Positions 16,366 to 24,821 of a stretch of 35,437 bases of DNA are shown here, one piece after another. This stretch comes from Thermosynechococcus sp. WC_1 (GTDB lineage: Bacteria; Cyanobacteriota; Cyanobacteriia; Thermosynechococcales; Thermosynechococcaceae), in assembly GCA_020058975.1 (NCBI GenBank), contig JAGVDA010000081.1:1-35437 (forward strand). Direction: 5' to 3'. Numbering within the stretch: the first letter of the stretch is position 1; the number at the start of each line of letters is the position of its first letter. The notes under the pieces are model-generated. The model was not told where the DNA came from, did not search any database, and worked only from the letters and a program-made list of their open reading frames with translations. The translations under genes and the position numbers were made by a program.

Positions 16366-17166
16366 GTGGCGATTGATACCTACGACAAACTGATAGCGAG
16401 TTTAGCGACCAAGCAGCAGCGCTTGTTGATCGCTAAACTCTCAGTCGCAAACCAACTAGCAGGGGGATTAACCTCTCTGTGGAGAGCGACGGGAACCCCT
16501 GGACAAGGGGCGATACCTGCGGCTGCGGCAGTATGCACCAAAGACACGCTTGGCGCGCTAGCACCGTTTACCAACCCTGCGGGGGGTGAACAGAGTAACG
16601 TGGGAGGGCTTTCGCTATCTGGCACGATCTCGCACTTTTTTATGGTGTACGATCGCCTTTCGCACATGGGCGGATTGAGCGGGATTGTGGCCACGGCTCA
16701 AACGGTTAACCTCACAATCCCCGCTAACAGAGACGCTGCTGTTGATGGGTCTAATGTCGAATGGTTCATTGAAATCTATACCGATATTGGGGTGACAGGC
16801 GTAACGGCAACGGTTTCTTACCTAGACCAGACAGACACGGCCCGAACAACTACGATTACGCTGGGTGGGGCTTCCGCCAATAGAGCAAGCCGTCTATTTA
16901 AGATTGTCCCGAACGCAGGTCAATCTATTAAATCGATTACCTCAATCACCCACGCCACGACAGGAACCGCCGGAAGTTACGGGGTCACTTGCGCCAAGTC
17001 AATAGCTGCTGAATCAATGGGGCAACTTAATATTGGAGTCAGCTTGGATTTTGCTCAGGTCAAGATGAGTACCATCCCCAACAATGCATGTTTGTGGATG
17101 GTACTGCACTCGTCATCAACTGCATCGGGAGATCTTCGAGGGGCACTCAGTATTATTCAGGGGTAA
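16366..17166 (+). CDS. Phage structural protein, unknown role
   Basis: A 266-residue protein from GTG 16366. The N-terminus is helical and charged; the rest is beta-rich and Thr/Gly/Ala-rich, with DRLSHMGGLSG (about 95) and WFIEIYTDIGVTG (about 132). Such proteins are found beside head genes in other phages and are probably virion components. There is no enzyme motif. It is followed, 3 nt on, by a repeat-rich protein, and the two may form one fibre or decoration complex. Confidence 0.5.
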   Translation: MAIDTYDKLIASLATKQQRLLIAKLSVANQLAGGLTSLWRATGTPGQGAIPAAAAVCTKDTLGALAPFTNPAGGEQSNVGGLSLSGTISHFFMVYDRLSHMGGLSGIVATAQTVNLTIPANRDAAVDGSNVEWFIEIYTDIGVTGVTATVSYLDQTDTARTTTITLGGASANRASRLFKIVPNAGQSIKSITSITHATTGTAGSYGVTCAKSIAAESMGQLNIGVSLDFAQVKMSTIPNNACLWMVLHSSSTASGDLRGALSIIQG

Positions 17167-17169
17167 GCC

Positions 17170-18381
17170 GTGACGACAGTTTTCCGCGATAGCAGAATCG
17201 TTCAAGGGTCGCAGTTTCTGCGACCCTTGAACGATTCTGGCGTACTGCTAAGGGCTGAATTCTTTGGAGTAACTCCTCCAGCAGGCGGCGTAATCTTGTC
17301 GGGGACTGCTGTTGCGCAGTCTGCTTCGACCGTAGGGACTGCAAATGTAGTAAATCAGTTGCAGGGGACGGTCAGCGCGAGTCAAGCGGCCCTCGTCGGA
17401 GTGTTGGCGATCGCCAATATTCTGTCAGGCGCGGTCAATACTGGACTATCTAGCGTAGCTGGGTCAGGTAGCGTCATTAATGCCTTGTCTGGCACTCCAA
17501 CAGCACAAAACGCGATCGCATCAGGCACAATCTTTAAGCCTATTGCGATTAGTGGGACTCCCCAGGCGCAACAGGGGAGTCTCTCAGGCTCAGGTTTTGT
17601 CGTCAACCTAATTAATGGGGCACCTCAAGCCCAACCCGCAACGGCATCGGGAACAGGTGCGATCGCCAACCGCGCATCAGGCTCCCTTGTTGCGCAACAG
17701 AGTGCAGTTGCTGGCATGGGGAGTGTAATCAAGTCTTTAGGTGGGACGATTCAAGCATCGTCAGCAGTGGTAGCAGGTTCGATTACTGTCCCTTCTCAAC
17801 TTATTGGGGCAACCCAGGCAAGTGTAGGGTCTATTGCGGGGGCGGCCTCCGTTACCAAGCGACTGAGTGGAGGTATCCAGTCGCAACCCGGGGCGGTCAC
17901 TGGGATTATTTCAAAAAGTGGTGGGTTGTTAGGGGCGTTACAGCCCCCCCCTGCTGAGATGACGGGGACTCTTCGTAGACTGAGCGTTGCAAGTGGGACG
18001 ATTGAATCTGGCAATGCAACTGTTATCAGTACGGGGGTAGTTACCAATCCGCTCGCTGGGATGCTTCAGACTCAAAGCGCTTCAGCCTTTGGCGCGTTGT
18101 CTGCTGTCAAACCATTGACGGGATCTGTGATTTGCCAAACTGCAATGGTGCTGGGTCAAGGTGAAATCACCAAACCTATGGCAGGCACTCTGCAAGCTCC
18201 ACAGGGGGCGATTGTTGGCGCTCTTGAAATACTGCGCAAAAATTACAAAATCAGTCAATTCGAGCTTATTCCCATCGCTCCTGTCCTTGCATTTGAGTTG
18301 GAAACAATATCGGACTTTCTTGGATTTAGGCTAGAGGCGCTGGCTCCTGTCCTTGCATTTGAGTTAATCCGCGAAGAATAG
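17170..18381 (+). CDS. Repeat-rich Gly/Ala/Ser structural protein (fibre-like)
   Basis: A 403-residue protein from GTG 17170. Most of it consists of degenerate units of about 25 residues with the pattern LSGTxxAQxAxxxGxGxxxN, a beta-repeat typical of fibrous or trimeric phage proteins. The C-terminus holds a 22-residue direct repeat (LAFEL twice; the same 23 bases recur at 18277-18299 and 18343-18365), perhaps a binding peptide. The first ~50 bases of the coding region contain a perfect hairpin. It sits between head-structural genes and the protease-capsid gene, so a head fibre is one reading. Confidence 0.55.
   Translation: MTTVFRDSRIVQGSQFLRPLNDSGVLLRAEFFGVTPPAGGVILSGTAVAQSASTVGTANVVNQLQGTVSASQAALVGVLAIANILSGAVNTGLSSVAGSGSVINALSGTPTAQNAIASGTIFKPIAISGTPQAQQGSLSGSGFVVNLINGAPQAQPATASGTGAIANRASGSLVAQQSAVAGMGSVIKSLGGTIQASSAVVAGSITVPSQLIGATQASVGSIAGAASVTKRLSGGIQSQPGAVTGIISKSGGLLGALQPPPAEMTGTLRRLSVASGTIESGNATVISTGVVTNPLAGMLQTQSASAFGALSAVKPLTGSVICQTAMVLGQGEITKPMAGTLQAPQGAIVGALEILRKNYKISQFELIPIAPVLAFELETISDFLGFRLEALAPVLAFELIREE
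17193..17239 (+). repeat. Perfect inverted repeat with 22-bp arms and a 3-nt loop
   Basis: Bases 17193-17214 and 17218-17239 are exact reverse complements around a TTT loop. The left arm begins CAGAATCG and ends GTCGCAG. It starts 23 bases after the GTG start of the repeat-rich gene and lies within its coding frame (residues 9-23). In RNA it would be a long, stable, fully paired stem. Confidence 0.95.
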
Positions 18382-18383
18382 CT

Positions 18384-18400
18384 GTATCAGGCCATGCTGA
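18384..18400 (+). repeat. 17-bp boundary element, copy B (before the protease-capsid gene)
   Basis: GTATCAGGCCATGCTGA, exact consensus. Copy B and copy C share longer identity, including AACCCA after TGA. An ATG starts 5 nt after it (18406) but is out of frame with the protease; the protease GTG is at 18423. Confidence 0.9.
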
Positions 18401-18422
18401 ACCCAATGAGTAGGGTGAGCAA

Positions 18423-20390
18423 GTGCCGATCACAATCGAAACTGAGCAGCGGCGCGATATGCTGCTGGAATATGTCCAGCAGGGTGAAGACTCAGGGCTG
18501 CTACAACTGAGCTTCAGCAGCGAGTACCCTGTTGAGCGGTATTTTGGGCTTGAGATTTTAGACCACTCACCAGGCGCGGTAGATCTCAGCAGGGTAGAGC
18601 GGGGCGCGTGTCCTTTGCTGCTGAATCATGATCAGAAAGAGCTGATCGGCAAAGTTGAACGCGCCTGGGTTGACTCCACTACTCGAAAAGGCCGTGCTGT
18701 AGTCCGGTTTGATACCCGTGGCGATGATGGAAACGAAGCGCTTCAGCAAGTAAAAGACGGAATCTTGCTGAATGTCTCATGTTTTTATAAAATCCGCAGT
18801 CACCGCGAAGAATACCGTGAAGGCAAGTCAACCCCTGTTGTCACTGTAACGAACTGGGAATTAGTCGAAATCAGCCTGGTTTCTTGCCCAGAAGACCCTA
18901 CTGTGGGCATAGGGCGTAGCATTTCTAGCGCCACACCAGCGTATCAGGCCATGCTGAACCCAACAGCACGAGGGTTTGGCAAAGTGGAAGAAACCATAGA
19001 AAAGATTGATATTGAGCAGGAACGCGCGACGATCCGCCAGCAGGAACAAGAGCGGATTCGCAACATTAGCGCCATGCCTAAGAAATGGGGCGATAAAATT
19101 CCAGGCGGGGTAGCCCGTGCGCAACAGATTGCAGATGAGGCGATCGCTAAAGGAATCTCCGAGCAAGATGCGCGGAACATGATCACTGACTCAATGTTTG
19201 AGCAGAATCAGCAATCTATTAGCCGTCCAGCCCCACAGCTTGATTTATCAGCCAAGGATCAGCGTACTTACTCGTTTTCTCGAGCGCTTAAGGTGGCAGC
19301 GTCTCGGGTTTATCCTGAGCTTTCAGTTGATGACTGTGGGTTTGAGCTGGAATGCTCAAGAGCCATTTCTGACTCTATTGGGGCAAAAGCTAAGGGGTTA
19401 TTCGTGCCCATCAATGACCTTGTGATCAACGGGAGAGATGCAGCCCGTGGTGCAATGATCATGGAAGGTCAACGGGCATCCTTCACCGCTGGCACAGCCA
19501 ACTTGGGTGGCAACACCATCGAAACCATGCTAGACACAAATCGCATGGTCGATTTCTTGTTTAACGCCCCACGGGTCAAGGAAGCGGGGGTGACGATGTT
19601 GATGGGGCTACAAGGCAACCTCGACCTCCCTACCGAAGATGGCTCTGGTCTGGGTATCACCTGGGTCGCTGAAGATGGCAGCATTGCTGAGACTAATACC
19701 ACGTTCGGGATTATCTCAATGCGTCCCAAAACAGCAGGTGCTTACATGCGTGTGACGCAGCGCATGATGCTACAAACCGAGCTGGCGATTGAAGCCTACA
19801 TGCGCTCACGGCTCCAAATTGCTATGGCTTTGGGCATTGATACCGCTGTTATTTCTGGTACTGGCCTCTCCAACCAACCCACGGGCATTCTAAACACTGC
19901 TGGTATCGGCAGTGTGGCACTTGGAGCCAATGGCGGCGCTCCTACTTACGATGCTTTGGTCGACATTGAAACGCTGTTTGGTGACAATAACATCGATCAA
20001 CTTGGAGCAGGCCCCACATGGATGGTCAACCCCAAAGGTCGCGGCAAGTTGCGAAAGACTCTGCAAAACTCAATCTCTGGTGCTGATTACCTGTGGAAAC
20101 AGGGCGGCATTGCTGGTGATGGTGAATTACTAGGCTACCGAGCGCTTACCACGAACCAGATTCCCAAGAACCTCACGAAGGGCAGCGGAACCAACTTAAG
20201 TGCTCTGATTGCGGGGTATTTTAATCAGGTTTATGTGGGGCAGTGGAATGTCCTCGATATGATGGCAAACCCTTACGGAGATACTGACTTCGTGAAGGGC
20301 GCTATCAAAATCCGCATCATGCTGACGATGGATGTTTTGGTTGCGAGGGCTAAGGCATTCGCGGCGATCACTGACATGATTACGGTCTAA
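18423..20390 (+). CDS. Fused prohead protease and major capsid protein (HK97 fold)
   Basis: A 655-residue protein from GTG 18423. Residues 1 to about 170 form an HK97-type prohead protease with His69 in LLNHDQ and Ser119 in NVSCFYK, closing with WELVEISLVSCPEDP. A helical Glu/Arg-rich segment (about 185-270) resembles the scaffold (delta) domain. Residues about 290-655 are the HK97-fold major capsid protein (for example NLDLPTEDGSGLGITWVAEDG and GILNTAGIG). Protease, scaffold and capsid are usually separate genes, but fusions are known. The protease would cut itself from the capsid part during maturation. The joint encodes AYQAMLN and carries boundary element C at the DNA level. Confidence 0.9.
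   Translation: MPITIETEQRRDMLLEYVQQGEDSGLLQLSFSSEYPVERYFGLEILDHSPGAVDLSRVERGACPLLLNHDQKELIGKVERAWVDSTTRKGRAVVRFDTRGDDGNEALQQVKDGILLNVSCFYKIRSHREEYREGKSTPVVTVTNWELVEISLVSCPEDPTVGIGRSISSATPAYQAMLNPTARGFGKVEETIEKIDIEQERATIRQQEQERIRNISAMPKKWGDKIPGGVARAQQIADEAIAKGISEQDARNMITDSMFEQNQQSISRPAPQLDLSAKDQRTYSFSRALKVAASRVYPELSVDDCGFELECSRAISDSIGAKAKGLFVPINDLVINGRDAARGAMIMEGQRASFTAGTANLGGNTIETMLDTNRMVDFLFNAPRVKEAGVTMLMGLQGNLDLPTEDGSGLGITWVAEDGSIAETNTTFGIISMRPKTAGAYMRVTQRMMLQTELAIEAYMRSRLQIAMALGIDTAVISGTGLSNQPTGILNTAGIGSVALGANGGAPTYDALVDIETLFGDNNIDQLGAGPTWMVNPKGRGKLRKTLQNSISGADYLWKQGGIAGDGELLGYRALTTNQIPKNLTKGSGTNLSALIAGYFNQVYVGQWNVLDMMANPYGDTDFVKGAIKIRIMLTMDVLVARAKAFAAITDMITV
18941..18957 (+). repeat. 17-bp boundary element, copy C (inside the protease-capsid gene)
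   Basis: Exact consensus GTATCAGGCCATGCTGA, in frame and encoding YQAMLN around residues 174-179, where protease and scaffold/capsid sequences join. It continues AACCCA as in copy B, but where B has an ATG, C reads ACAGCA. This looks like a former gene boundary. Confidence 0.85.
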
Positions 20391-20433
20391 TCGTTAACTT
20401 CTAATTTTTACCCTAGAAAGGATATCGCCGTTT

Positions 20434-20604
20434 ATGAAGTATGTAGTCCGCACAGGGTTTGTCGTTCACCTTAAGGATGAAGATGGCTCGAGCCACACCT
20501 ACACCGAAGGAAAGGTGATCAATCTCACACCAGAGCAAGTTGAGCTTCACGCGCACCAAATTGAGCTTGCGCCTGAGAAAGGTAAGGAGAAAGCCGCAGC
20601 ATGA
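20434..20604 (+). CDS. Small beta-rich virion protein (56 residues), first of three related modules
   Basis: ATG 20434 follows AAAGGA at about 20416 by 12 nt. The fragment YVVRTGFVVHLKDEDG...YTEGKVINLTPEQVELHA resembles the next gene's YVVIPGREVSHAGVKYPADTVVDLPEDVA and the 303-residue protein's YKVKKDRNIQLSGVVYNPGQVVQLTDVQA; the shared layout is strand, turn, strand, then a short helix. It may be a small SH3-like connector or decoration. The end overlaps the next gene (ATGA). Confidence 0.55.
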   Translation: MKYVVRTGFVVHLKDEDGSSHTYTEGKVINLTPEQVELHAHQIELAPEKGKEKAAA

Positions 20605-20789
20605 CCCAACCTCAAGCACAGCAGCAATACGTTGTGATTCCAGGTCGTGAAGTATCCCACGCTGGGGTAAAGTACCCTGCTGATACTGTTGTTGATCTAC
20701 CTGAAGATGTGGCGCTAGTCCACATTGAAGGCGGCACCCTCCGATCCTATGTGGACAAAATTGACGGCAAGAAGGCCAAAGCAGAATGA
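20601..20789 (+). CDS. Small beta-rich virion protein (62 residues), second related module
   Basis: ATG 20601 overlaps the preceding stop (ATGA). The protein has the same strand-turn-strand-helix pattern as its neighbour: YVVIPGREV, YPADTVVDLPEDVA, then a Lys-rich tail. It lies between the capsid gene and the gpFII-like gene, where head-completion proteins sit. The family is unclassified; an SH3-like fold is my guess. Confidence 0.5.
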   Translation: MTQPQAQQQYVVIPGREVSHAGVKYPADTVVDLPEDVALVHIEGGTLRSYVDKIDGKKAKAE

Positions 20790-21067
20790 TTCAAGATGAT
20801 CTGGATGTTTTTCTTGACGAATGGGGGGAAACTGCCATCTGTAAAGGCCAAAACATTCAGGTCATTTTTGATAATGATTATTCTCCAATGTTGGGTGATT
20901 TTGCTGAAGGCCGAACCATTACGGCTTGCGCCAAAACTTCAGATGTTGAAACCTTGCTGATTCAGCATCTAGATCTAATCTCGATTCGCAGCAAGAATTT
21001 TAGGGTTGATGGAGTACACCCTGCAATGGACGGACGCTTTACAGATCTGGTTTTAAGTGAGGCGTAA
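20786..21067 (+). CDS. Head-tail joining protein (gpFII-like)
   Basis: A 93-residue protein. The sequence IQDDLDVFLDEWGETA, then IQVIFDNDYSP, a TSDVE box and an ending ISIRSKNFRVDGVHPAMDGRFTDLVL follow the pattern of gpFII-type head-tail joining proteins (a short helix, strands and a loop after the Asp-rich DND). It caps the head and contacts the tail. The position after the capsid and before tail proteins fits. ATG overlaps the preceding stop by 4 nt. Confidence 0.7.
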   Translation: MIQDDLDVFLDEWGETAICKGQNIQVIFDNDYSPMLGDFAEGRTITACAKTSDVETLLIQHLDLISIRSKNFRVDGVHPAMDGRFTDLVLSEA

Positions 21068-21069
21068 AG

Positions 21070-21981
21070 GTGGCTTTTTATAAGGTCAAAAAAGACAGAA
21101 ACATTCAGCTCAGTGGTGTTGTTTACAATCCTGGGCAGGTGGTACAGCTTACGGATGTACAGGCGGCTTACCATGCGAGTTCTGTAGAGCTGACAGCGTT
21201 CCCACAAGAAAGCGATTCAGTTTTTAACTTTGATTTTGTCTGGAATAATGGGGCACCGTTTTCAGCCATTATCGATCAACCTTCAGCACAGCTAGATGTT
21301 AAGGCCGTAACTCCAGGCAACCCACTGCTGATAGAGTTCAATTATCCGCACGGGCTATCTACGGGTGAGTTAGTTAATGTTTACGCTTTAAGCGGCTCAA
21401 ATGCCGTTATTGATGGAAGCTATGCGATCACAGTTATTGATTCCACAAAGATAACGGTTCCATTAAATGCTTCTGCCTACGTTCTCTCTGAGACTTGTGT
21501 AGAAATTCCTAGCAATCAAACAGGCGTAAACTACACAGCCACTGTCTATAACCCTGCTACCACGACAAAAACCATTGCTGATGATTCTTCTGCAACCACT
21601 ATTAACACAAGCCGCAAAGTTGAGATAAGCAAAAATATCGTCTCTTATGTCTACCCTGGTGACTTGTTGACAGTAGAAGGCGCGGTCACTGGAATCCTCG
21701 TTAATGCCGTGGAACCTACGGGTCTTGTGATCGCCACGGCTGCGACTGCGAGTTTAGTCGCAGCTCCGTGGTGGGTTACTCGTGACGTGCTAGACTATGA
21801 AGCCATCGGGACATCCTTAACGACGCTAACCGCTTCTGTGGATACAAACACAGCTCGGCTCACCCTTAGCCGAGCATGGCTAAGTGGCATGTCAAACGGG
21901 GTTTACCCGTATCGTATTTACTCCACACTGAGCGGGGTAAGCAATCTTCTCTATAAGGGCACCATCACGGTTAAATCTTAA
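21070..21981 (+). CDS. Structural protein with N-terminal module related to the two preceding small proteins
   Basis: A 303-residue protein from GTG 21070. Residues 1-40 (FYKVKKDRNIQLSG, NPGQVVQLTDVQAAYH) are the third related module. The remainder is beta-rich, with domains about 60-150 (LIEFNYPHGLSTGELVNVYALSG) and about 220-300 (YEAIGTSLTTLTASVD), resembling an Ig-like or fibre shaft protein. It could be an adsorption or head-tail interface component. It is followed directly by the esterase gene (stop/start overlap of one base). Two GC-rich hairpins lie in its coding sequence. Confidence 0.5.
   Translation: MAFYKVKKDRNIQLSGVVYNPGQVVQLTDVQAAYHASSVELTAFPQESDSVFNFDFVWNNGAPFSAIIDQPSAQLDVKAVTPGNPLLIEFNYPHGLSTGELVNVYALSGSNAVIDGSYAITVIDSTKITVPLNASAYVLSETCVEIPSNQTGVNYTATVYNPATTTKTIADDSSATTINTSRKVEISKNIVSYVYPGDLLTVEGAVTGILVNAVEPTGLVIATAATASLVAAPWWVTRDVLDYEAIGTSLTTLTASVDTNTARLTLSRAWLSGMSNGVYPYRIYSTLSGVSNLLYKGTITVKS
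21734..21875 (+). repeat. Two hairpins within the 303-residue gene
   Basis: Hairpin 1 (21734-21771): a stem of 14 pairs in two blocks, CCACGG and CTGCGACT, interrupted by a 2-nt bulge. Hairpin 2 (21853-21875): an 8-bp stem GCTCGGCT / AGCCGAGC around a 7-nt loop. Both are inside coding sequence, near its 3' end, with no U-run after them, so they are not obvious terminators. Confidence 0.75.
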
Positions 21982-24023
21982 TGGCACCAATCAAACGGGG
22001 TACTAATAGATACGCGATTTTTCGCAGCGCAGTGGCATTCGCTCAGAGGGTGCTGCAACAGCCGAGCGTTACTAACTCTACGACAATACCCACGATAGCC
22101 ACGGCGGTTTCTCTCACGATTAACCCTGTATCCTTGCTGAGAGATGGGCAGACAGAGCGCGGTGTAATTAATGGCGTAACAGGCAGTTTGACCCGTTCCG
22201 GTGCAACTTATAGCTTTTTGGCATCTACGCCGCCATTGATGGCGGTCACAGTAAACCCAGGCGATTATGTTTTCCTAGCAATGCCTATTGGTGATCCGTT
22301 TGTAATCGGCACAGCAGGCTTGACCAAAAATAAAAGCTGGGCTTTAGCGATCGCCGATCAAGCTGACAAAATCGCCTTTGGGGTTCGCAATGGAATCACC
22401 TACGCCGCCAAGTTTAGACTAGGCCGAGCGGTAGACCTTACCAGCAAGAAAGGGCGCTGGAATTTTGCCTATATTGATCAAGCCCATAAACTAGGGATTG
22501 GGGCAAGATATGGGATCGTTCAGGCCGCAAAGTTTATATCAACTGTTAGTATATCGGCTCCATTTATTTCAGGGCTAAGCTACAAAATCAATCCTAGGCT
22601 CAAAGGAAGGGCTTTTGGGGGTATCTCTAATGGGCAATCGTTGAGTGTTGGATCGTTTACGACACCGTTGGAGGTTTACCCCTATTACCCTAACAACGCG
22701 CTCAAGTTGGTAGACACAGGCGCGGGGGATTTTGCAACACTTTCAACTGTTAAACTTGCCCCCATAACCGAACCACTAAGAATTTACTCTTTCTCGATCT
22801 CTGAGTTTCCTCTTAATTGCATGGGGGAAGGCGGGTACAACGTCTTGGGCACTGAGCTAACCCGCTTACTTGGTCCTGATCTAAAAATTGCATTGGATGC
22901 TGTGGGCGTAGGCGGGGCATCAATGAATCAAATCAGATTTGGCGGCTCATACAACTCGTTTGCAAGCTCAATCCTTCAGTACACAAATATGCGCGAGCTT
23001 TTCAAAAAGAAGGGCTTGCAATTTGAGATATTGTTCAATCTTTTGATTCATGGTCAAGCAGATGCTTTAAGTGCTACTTACCTTGCTGAGCTGAATCAGT
23101 ATTACACCGACACTCAGAATCAGCACAGGGCTATCACAGGGCAGATTACGAGCATCCCCCTGATTATCGACCAGAACTCAGCAGGACCAAACACAAGCGC
23201 ATCACCATCGCTATCAAGTATTGCTCAATGGCAAGCGCAGAAGCAGTTTGGAAAAATCATAATGGCAACCCCTGGTTATCAATACTATGGGTTTGACACG
23301 AATCATCTAAGCGCGGGGGCGACCAAACGCAAATATATAAAATTCGCTCAAGTGATCAAGCAAGTTTGCTTCGATCACAAGCAGTGGCGATGCACAGACA
23401 TTGTTAGCGCGTCCGTTTCAGGCTCAAACATTATTGTTAATCTCTATATCCCATTTGGAAGTGTAGAGTTTGACCCAAATATCACTCAGCCCGCTAACAT
23501 CAATTGGGGAAGCGGCTTAGTCGCAAACCCTTGGGTCAATGCCAAAGGGTTTGAGTGTTTTGATTCTGGCGGGGCTGCGGTGAGCCTAATAAGTGCAACT
23601 ATCACAGGCCAATCACAAATCACCCTAGCCTTTACAGGCGGCACCCCTGCGACGCTTAGATATGCCCTTGCGAAGCCTTACAACGGCACCCCGCTGCTCG
23701 CAAACCCTGACGTAAACGTTCGCGGGGCAGTAAGAGACCAAGACCCTTATGAAGGATTTGACAAGCAAGAGATCCTATGCGTCTGTACCAACGGTTCTAC
23801 GGCGGTATACAGCACTAATCTGTTTGGCAAAAGAGCGCCTTATGATCGGGTGATGGGAATTGGATTTTCTAAAAATGCGATCATCGCATCTTACCCAGCC
23901 GGCAACCAAGTTAATATCTCAGAACCTTGGAAGGGGCAAACGGGCTATGAGCTACTAACGTTTGTTCACCCTCAAAATAACTATCTCGCTCAATTTTCAG
24001 TGTCACTACCTTATGCCGAGTAA
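21981..24023 (+). CDS. Adsorption protein with SGNH/GDSL-type carbohydrate esterase domain
   Basis: A 680-residue protein. After a beta-rich N-terminus with two related segments (about 115-150 and 153-190, sharing IADQADKIAFG / YIDQAHKLGIG), the SGNH hydrolase motifs appear in order: block I SNGQSLSVG with nucleophile Ser220; block II GVGGAS (about 310); block III IHGQADA (about 358); block V DTNHLSAG with Asp439 and His442. This pattern is that of sialate/carbohydrate O-acetylesterases. The C-terminal ~200 residues are beta-rich and may bind glycans. Such a protein could deacetylate cell-surface polysaccharide at adsorption. The position between head-joining and tail genes is unusual for a tail fibre. 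Confidence 0.72.
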   Translation: MAPIKRGTNRYAIFRSAVAFAQRVLQQPSVTNSTTIPTIATAVSLTINPVSLLRDGQTERGVINGVTGSLTRSGATYSFLASTPPLMAVTVNPGDYVFLAMPIGDPFVIGTAGLTKNKSWALAIADQADKIAFGVRNGITYAAKFRLGRAVDLTSKKGRWNFAYIDQAHKLGIGARYGIVQAAKFISTVSISAPFISGLSYKINPRLKGRAFGGISNGQSLSVGSFTTPLEVYPYYPNNALKLVDTGAGDFATLSTVKLAPITEPLRIYSFSISEFPLNCMGEGGYNVLGTELTRLLGPDLKIALDAVGVGGASMNQIRFGGSYNSFASSILQYTNMRELFKKKGLQFEILFNLLIHGQADALSATYLAELNQYYTDTQNQHRAITGQITSIPLIIDQNSAGPNTSASPSLSSIAQWQAQKQFGKIIMATPGYQYYGFDTNHLSAGATKRKYIKFAQVIKQVCFDHKQWRCTDIVSASVSGSNIIVNLYIPFGSVEFDPNITQPANINWGSGLVANPWVNAKGFECFDSGGAAVSLISATITGQSQITLAFTGGTPATLRYALAKPYNGTPLLANPDVNVRGAVRDQDPYEGFDKQEILCVCTNGSTAVYSTNLFGKRAPYDRVMGIGFSKNAIIASYPAGNQVNISEPWKGQTGYELLTFVHPQNNYLAQFSVSLPYAE

Positions 24024-24028
24024 ATAAA

Positions 24029-24817
24029 ATGGGCTTAACAGTTAAAGAGCTATATTCTGCGTTCCCTTCAAATCTGGACTATTCTACCTTTTCAGAACAT
24101 ATCTTGTTGGAGAAACCGACAGGGGTGACAGGTGTTTATGATGCATTTAATATCAATTCATGGCTTAAGCAGGGCGCTCCAGACGCAAGCAATCAATCCC
24201 TACTGAATTTAGTCAGTGGCGGGGCTACGTTAACGATGGGCGTTACGCCTGGGGCTGTAGATGGAGCCGATCCAGGCTGGGATGCCGCCAAGGGCTTTAC
24301 ATTTTTGACATCGGGAATAAGGATGCAGGGGGGAAGTAACTATAGCTTCACAACCCAAGGTTTTCTGCAAATTTTACATCTAAACCTTGATGCTTCGGCG
24401 GCTTCCGCGACAGGAATGATTGTAGGCAAATTTTCGGGAACGCCAGAGAACGATCAATACGTCCTTTATTGCTCTGGGGGTAGCCTAATTTTTTCTACTA
24501 CTTCACCCTCGCAAGGCGCTTTTGATGCTGTGTCAGTTCCCCTGAACGGGTTGACAGACCAAGATATCCAAGTGGCTTATAGTTGGCAGCCCATTTTTGA
24601 TACTGGCGTTTTGAGCATCTATGTAAACGGGATGAAAAGGGGAGAACAGTTGACCCCTCGGATAACCCTAAACGCAGGATCTACGCCTTTTGGGATTGGA
24701 CATGGGGGCTTTGCTAATGTTCTTTTCACCATGAAAAGTTTTAGCTGCGAGAACCTAAGCTCGGGAAACAACCCACTAGAAAGAGTGATTCTGGACTATA
24801 TCGACAACTTCAGCTAA
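24029..24817 (+). CDS. LamG/concanavalin-like carbohydrate-binding structural protein
   Basis: A 262-residue protein. Around residues 60-250 the pattern of a jelly-roll lectin is visible: FTTQGFLQILHLN, GMIVGKFSG, VLSIYVNGMKRGEQ and FGIGHGGF, the last two being the typical 'vYvNG...' and 'iG...' turns of LamG-like domains. It probably binds surface sugars with the esterase protein next to it. The start is at 24029, 5 nt after the preceding stop. No enzyme motif is seen. Confidence 0.6.
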   Translation: MGLTVKELYSAFPSNLDYSTFSEHILLEKPTGVTGVYDAFNINSWLKQGAPDASNQSLLNLVSGGATLTMGVTPGAVDGADPGWDAAKGFTFLTSGIRMQGGSNYSFTTQGFLQILHLNLDASAASATGMIVGKFSGTPENDQYVLYCSGGSLIFSTTSPSQGAFDAVSVPLNGLTDQDIQVAYSWQPIFDTGVLSIYVNGMKRGEQLTPRITLNAGSTPFGIGHGGFANVLFTMKSFSCENLSSGNNPLERVILDYIDNFS

Positions 24818-24821
24818 TAAA

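Noticed and set aside
17796-18047. Minus-strand frames opposite the repeat-rich structural gene.
   Set aside because: They mirror the Gly/Ala repeats and have no independent coding signal.
18277-18365. The 23-bp direct repeat in the repeat-rich gene as an insertion site duplication.
   Set aside because: It is in frame with a 66-bp period and encodes the same peptide, so it is an internal protein repeat.
18406-18422. ATG 18406 after boundary element B as the protease start.
   Set aside because: It is out of frame with the protease and stops soon after; GTG 18423 opens the conserved frame.
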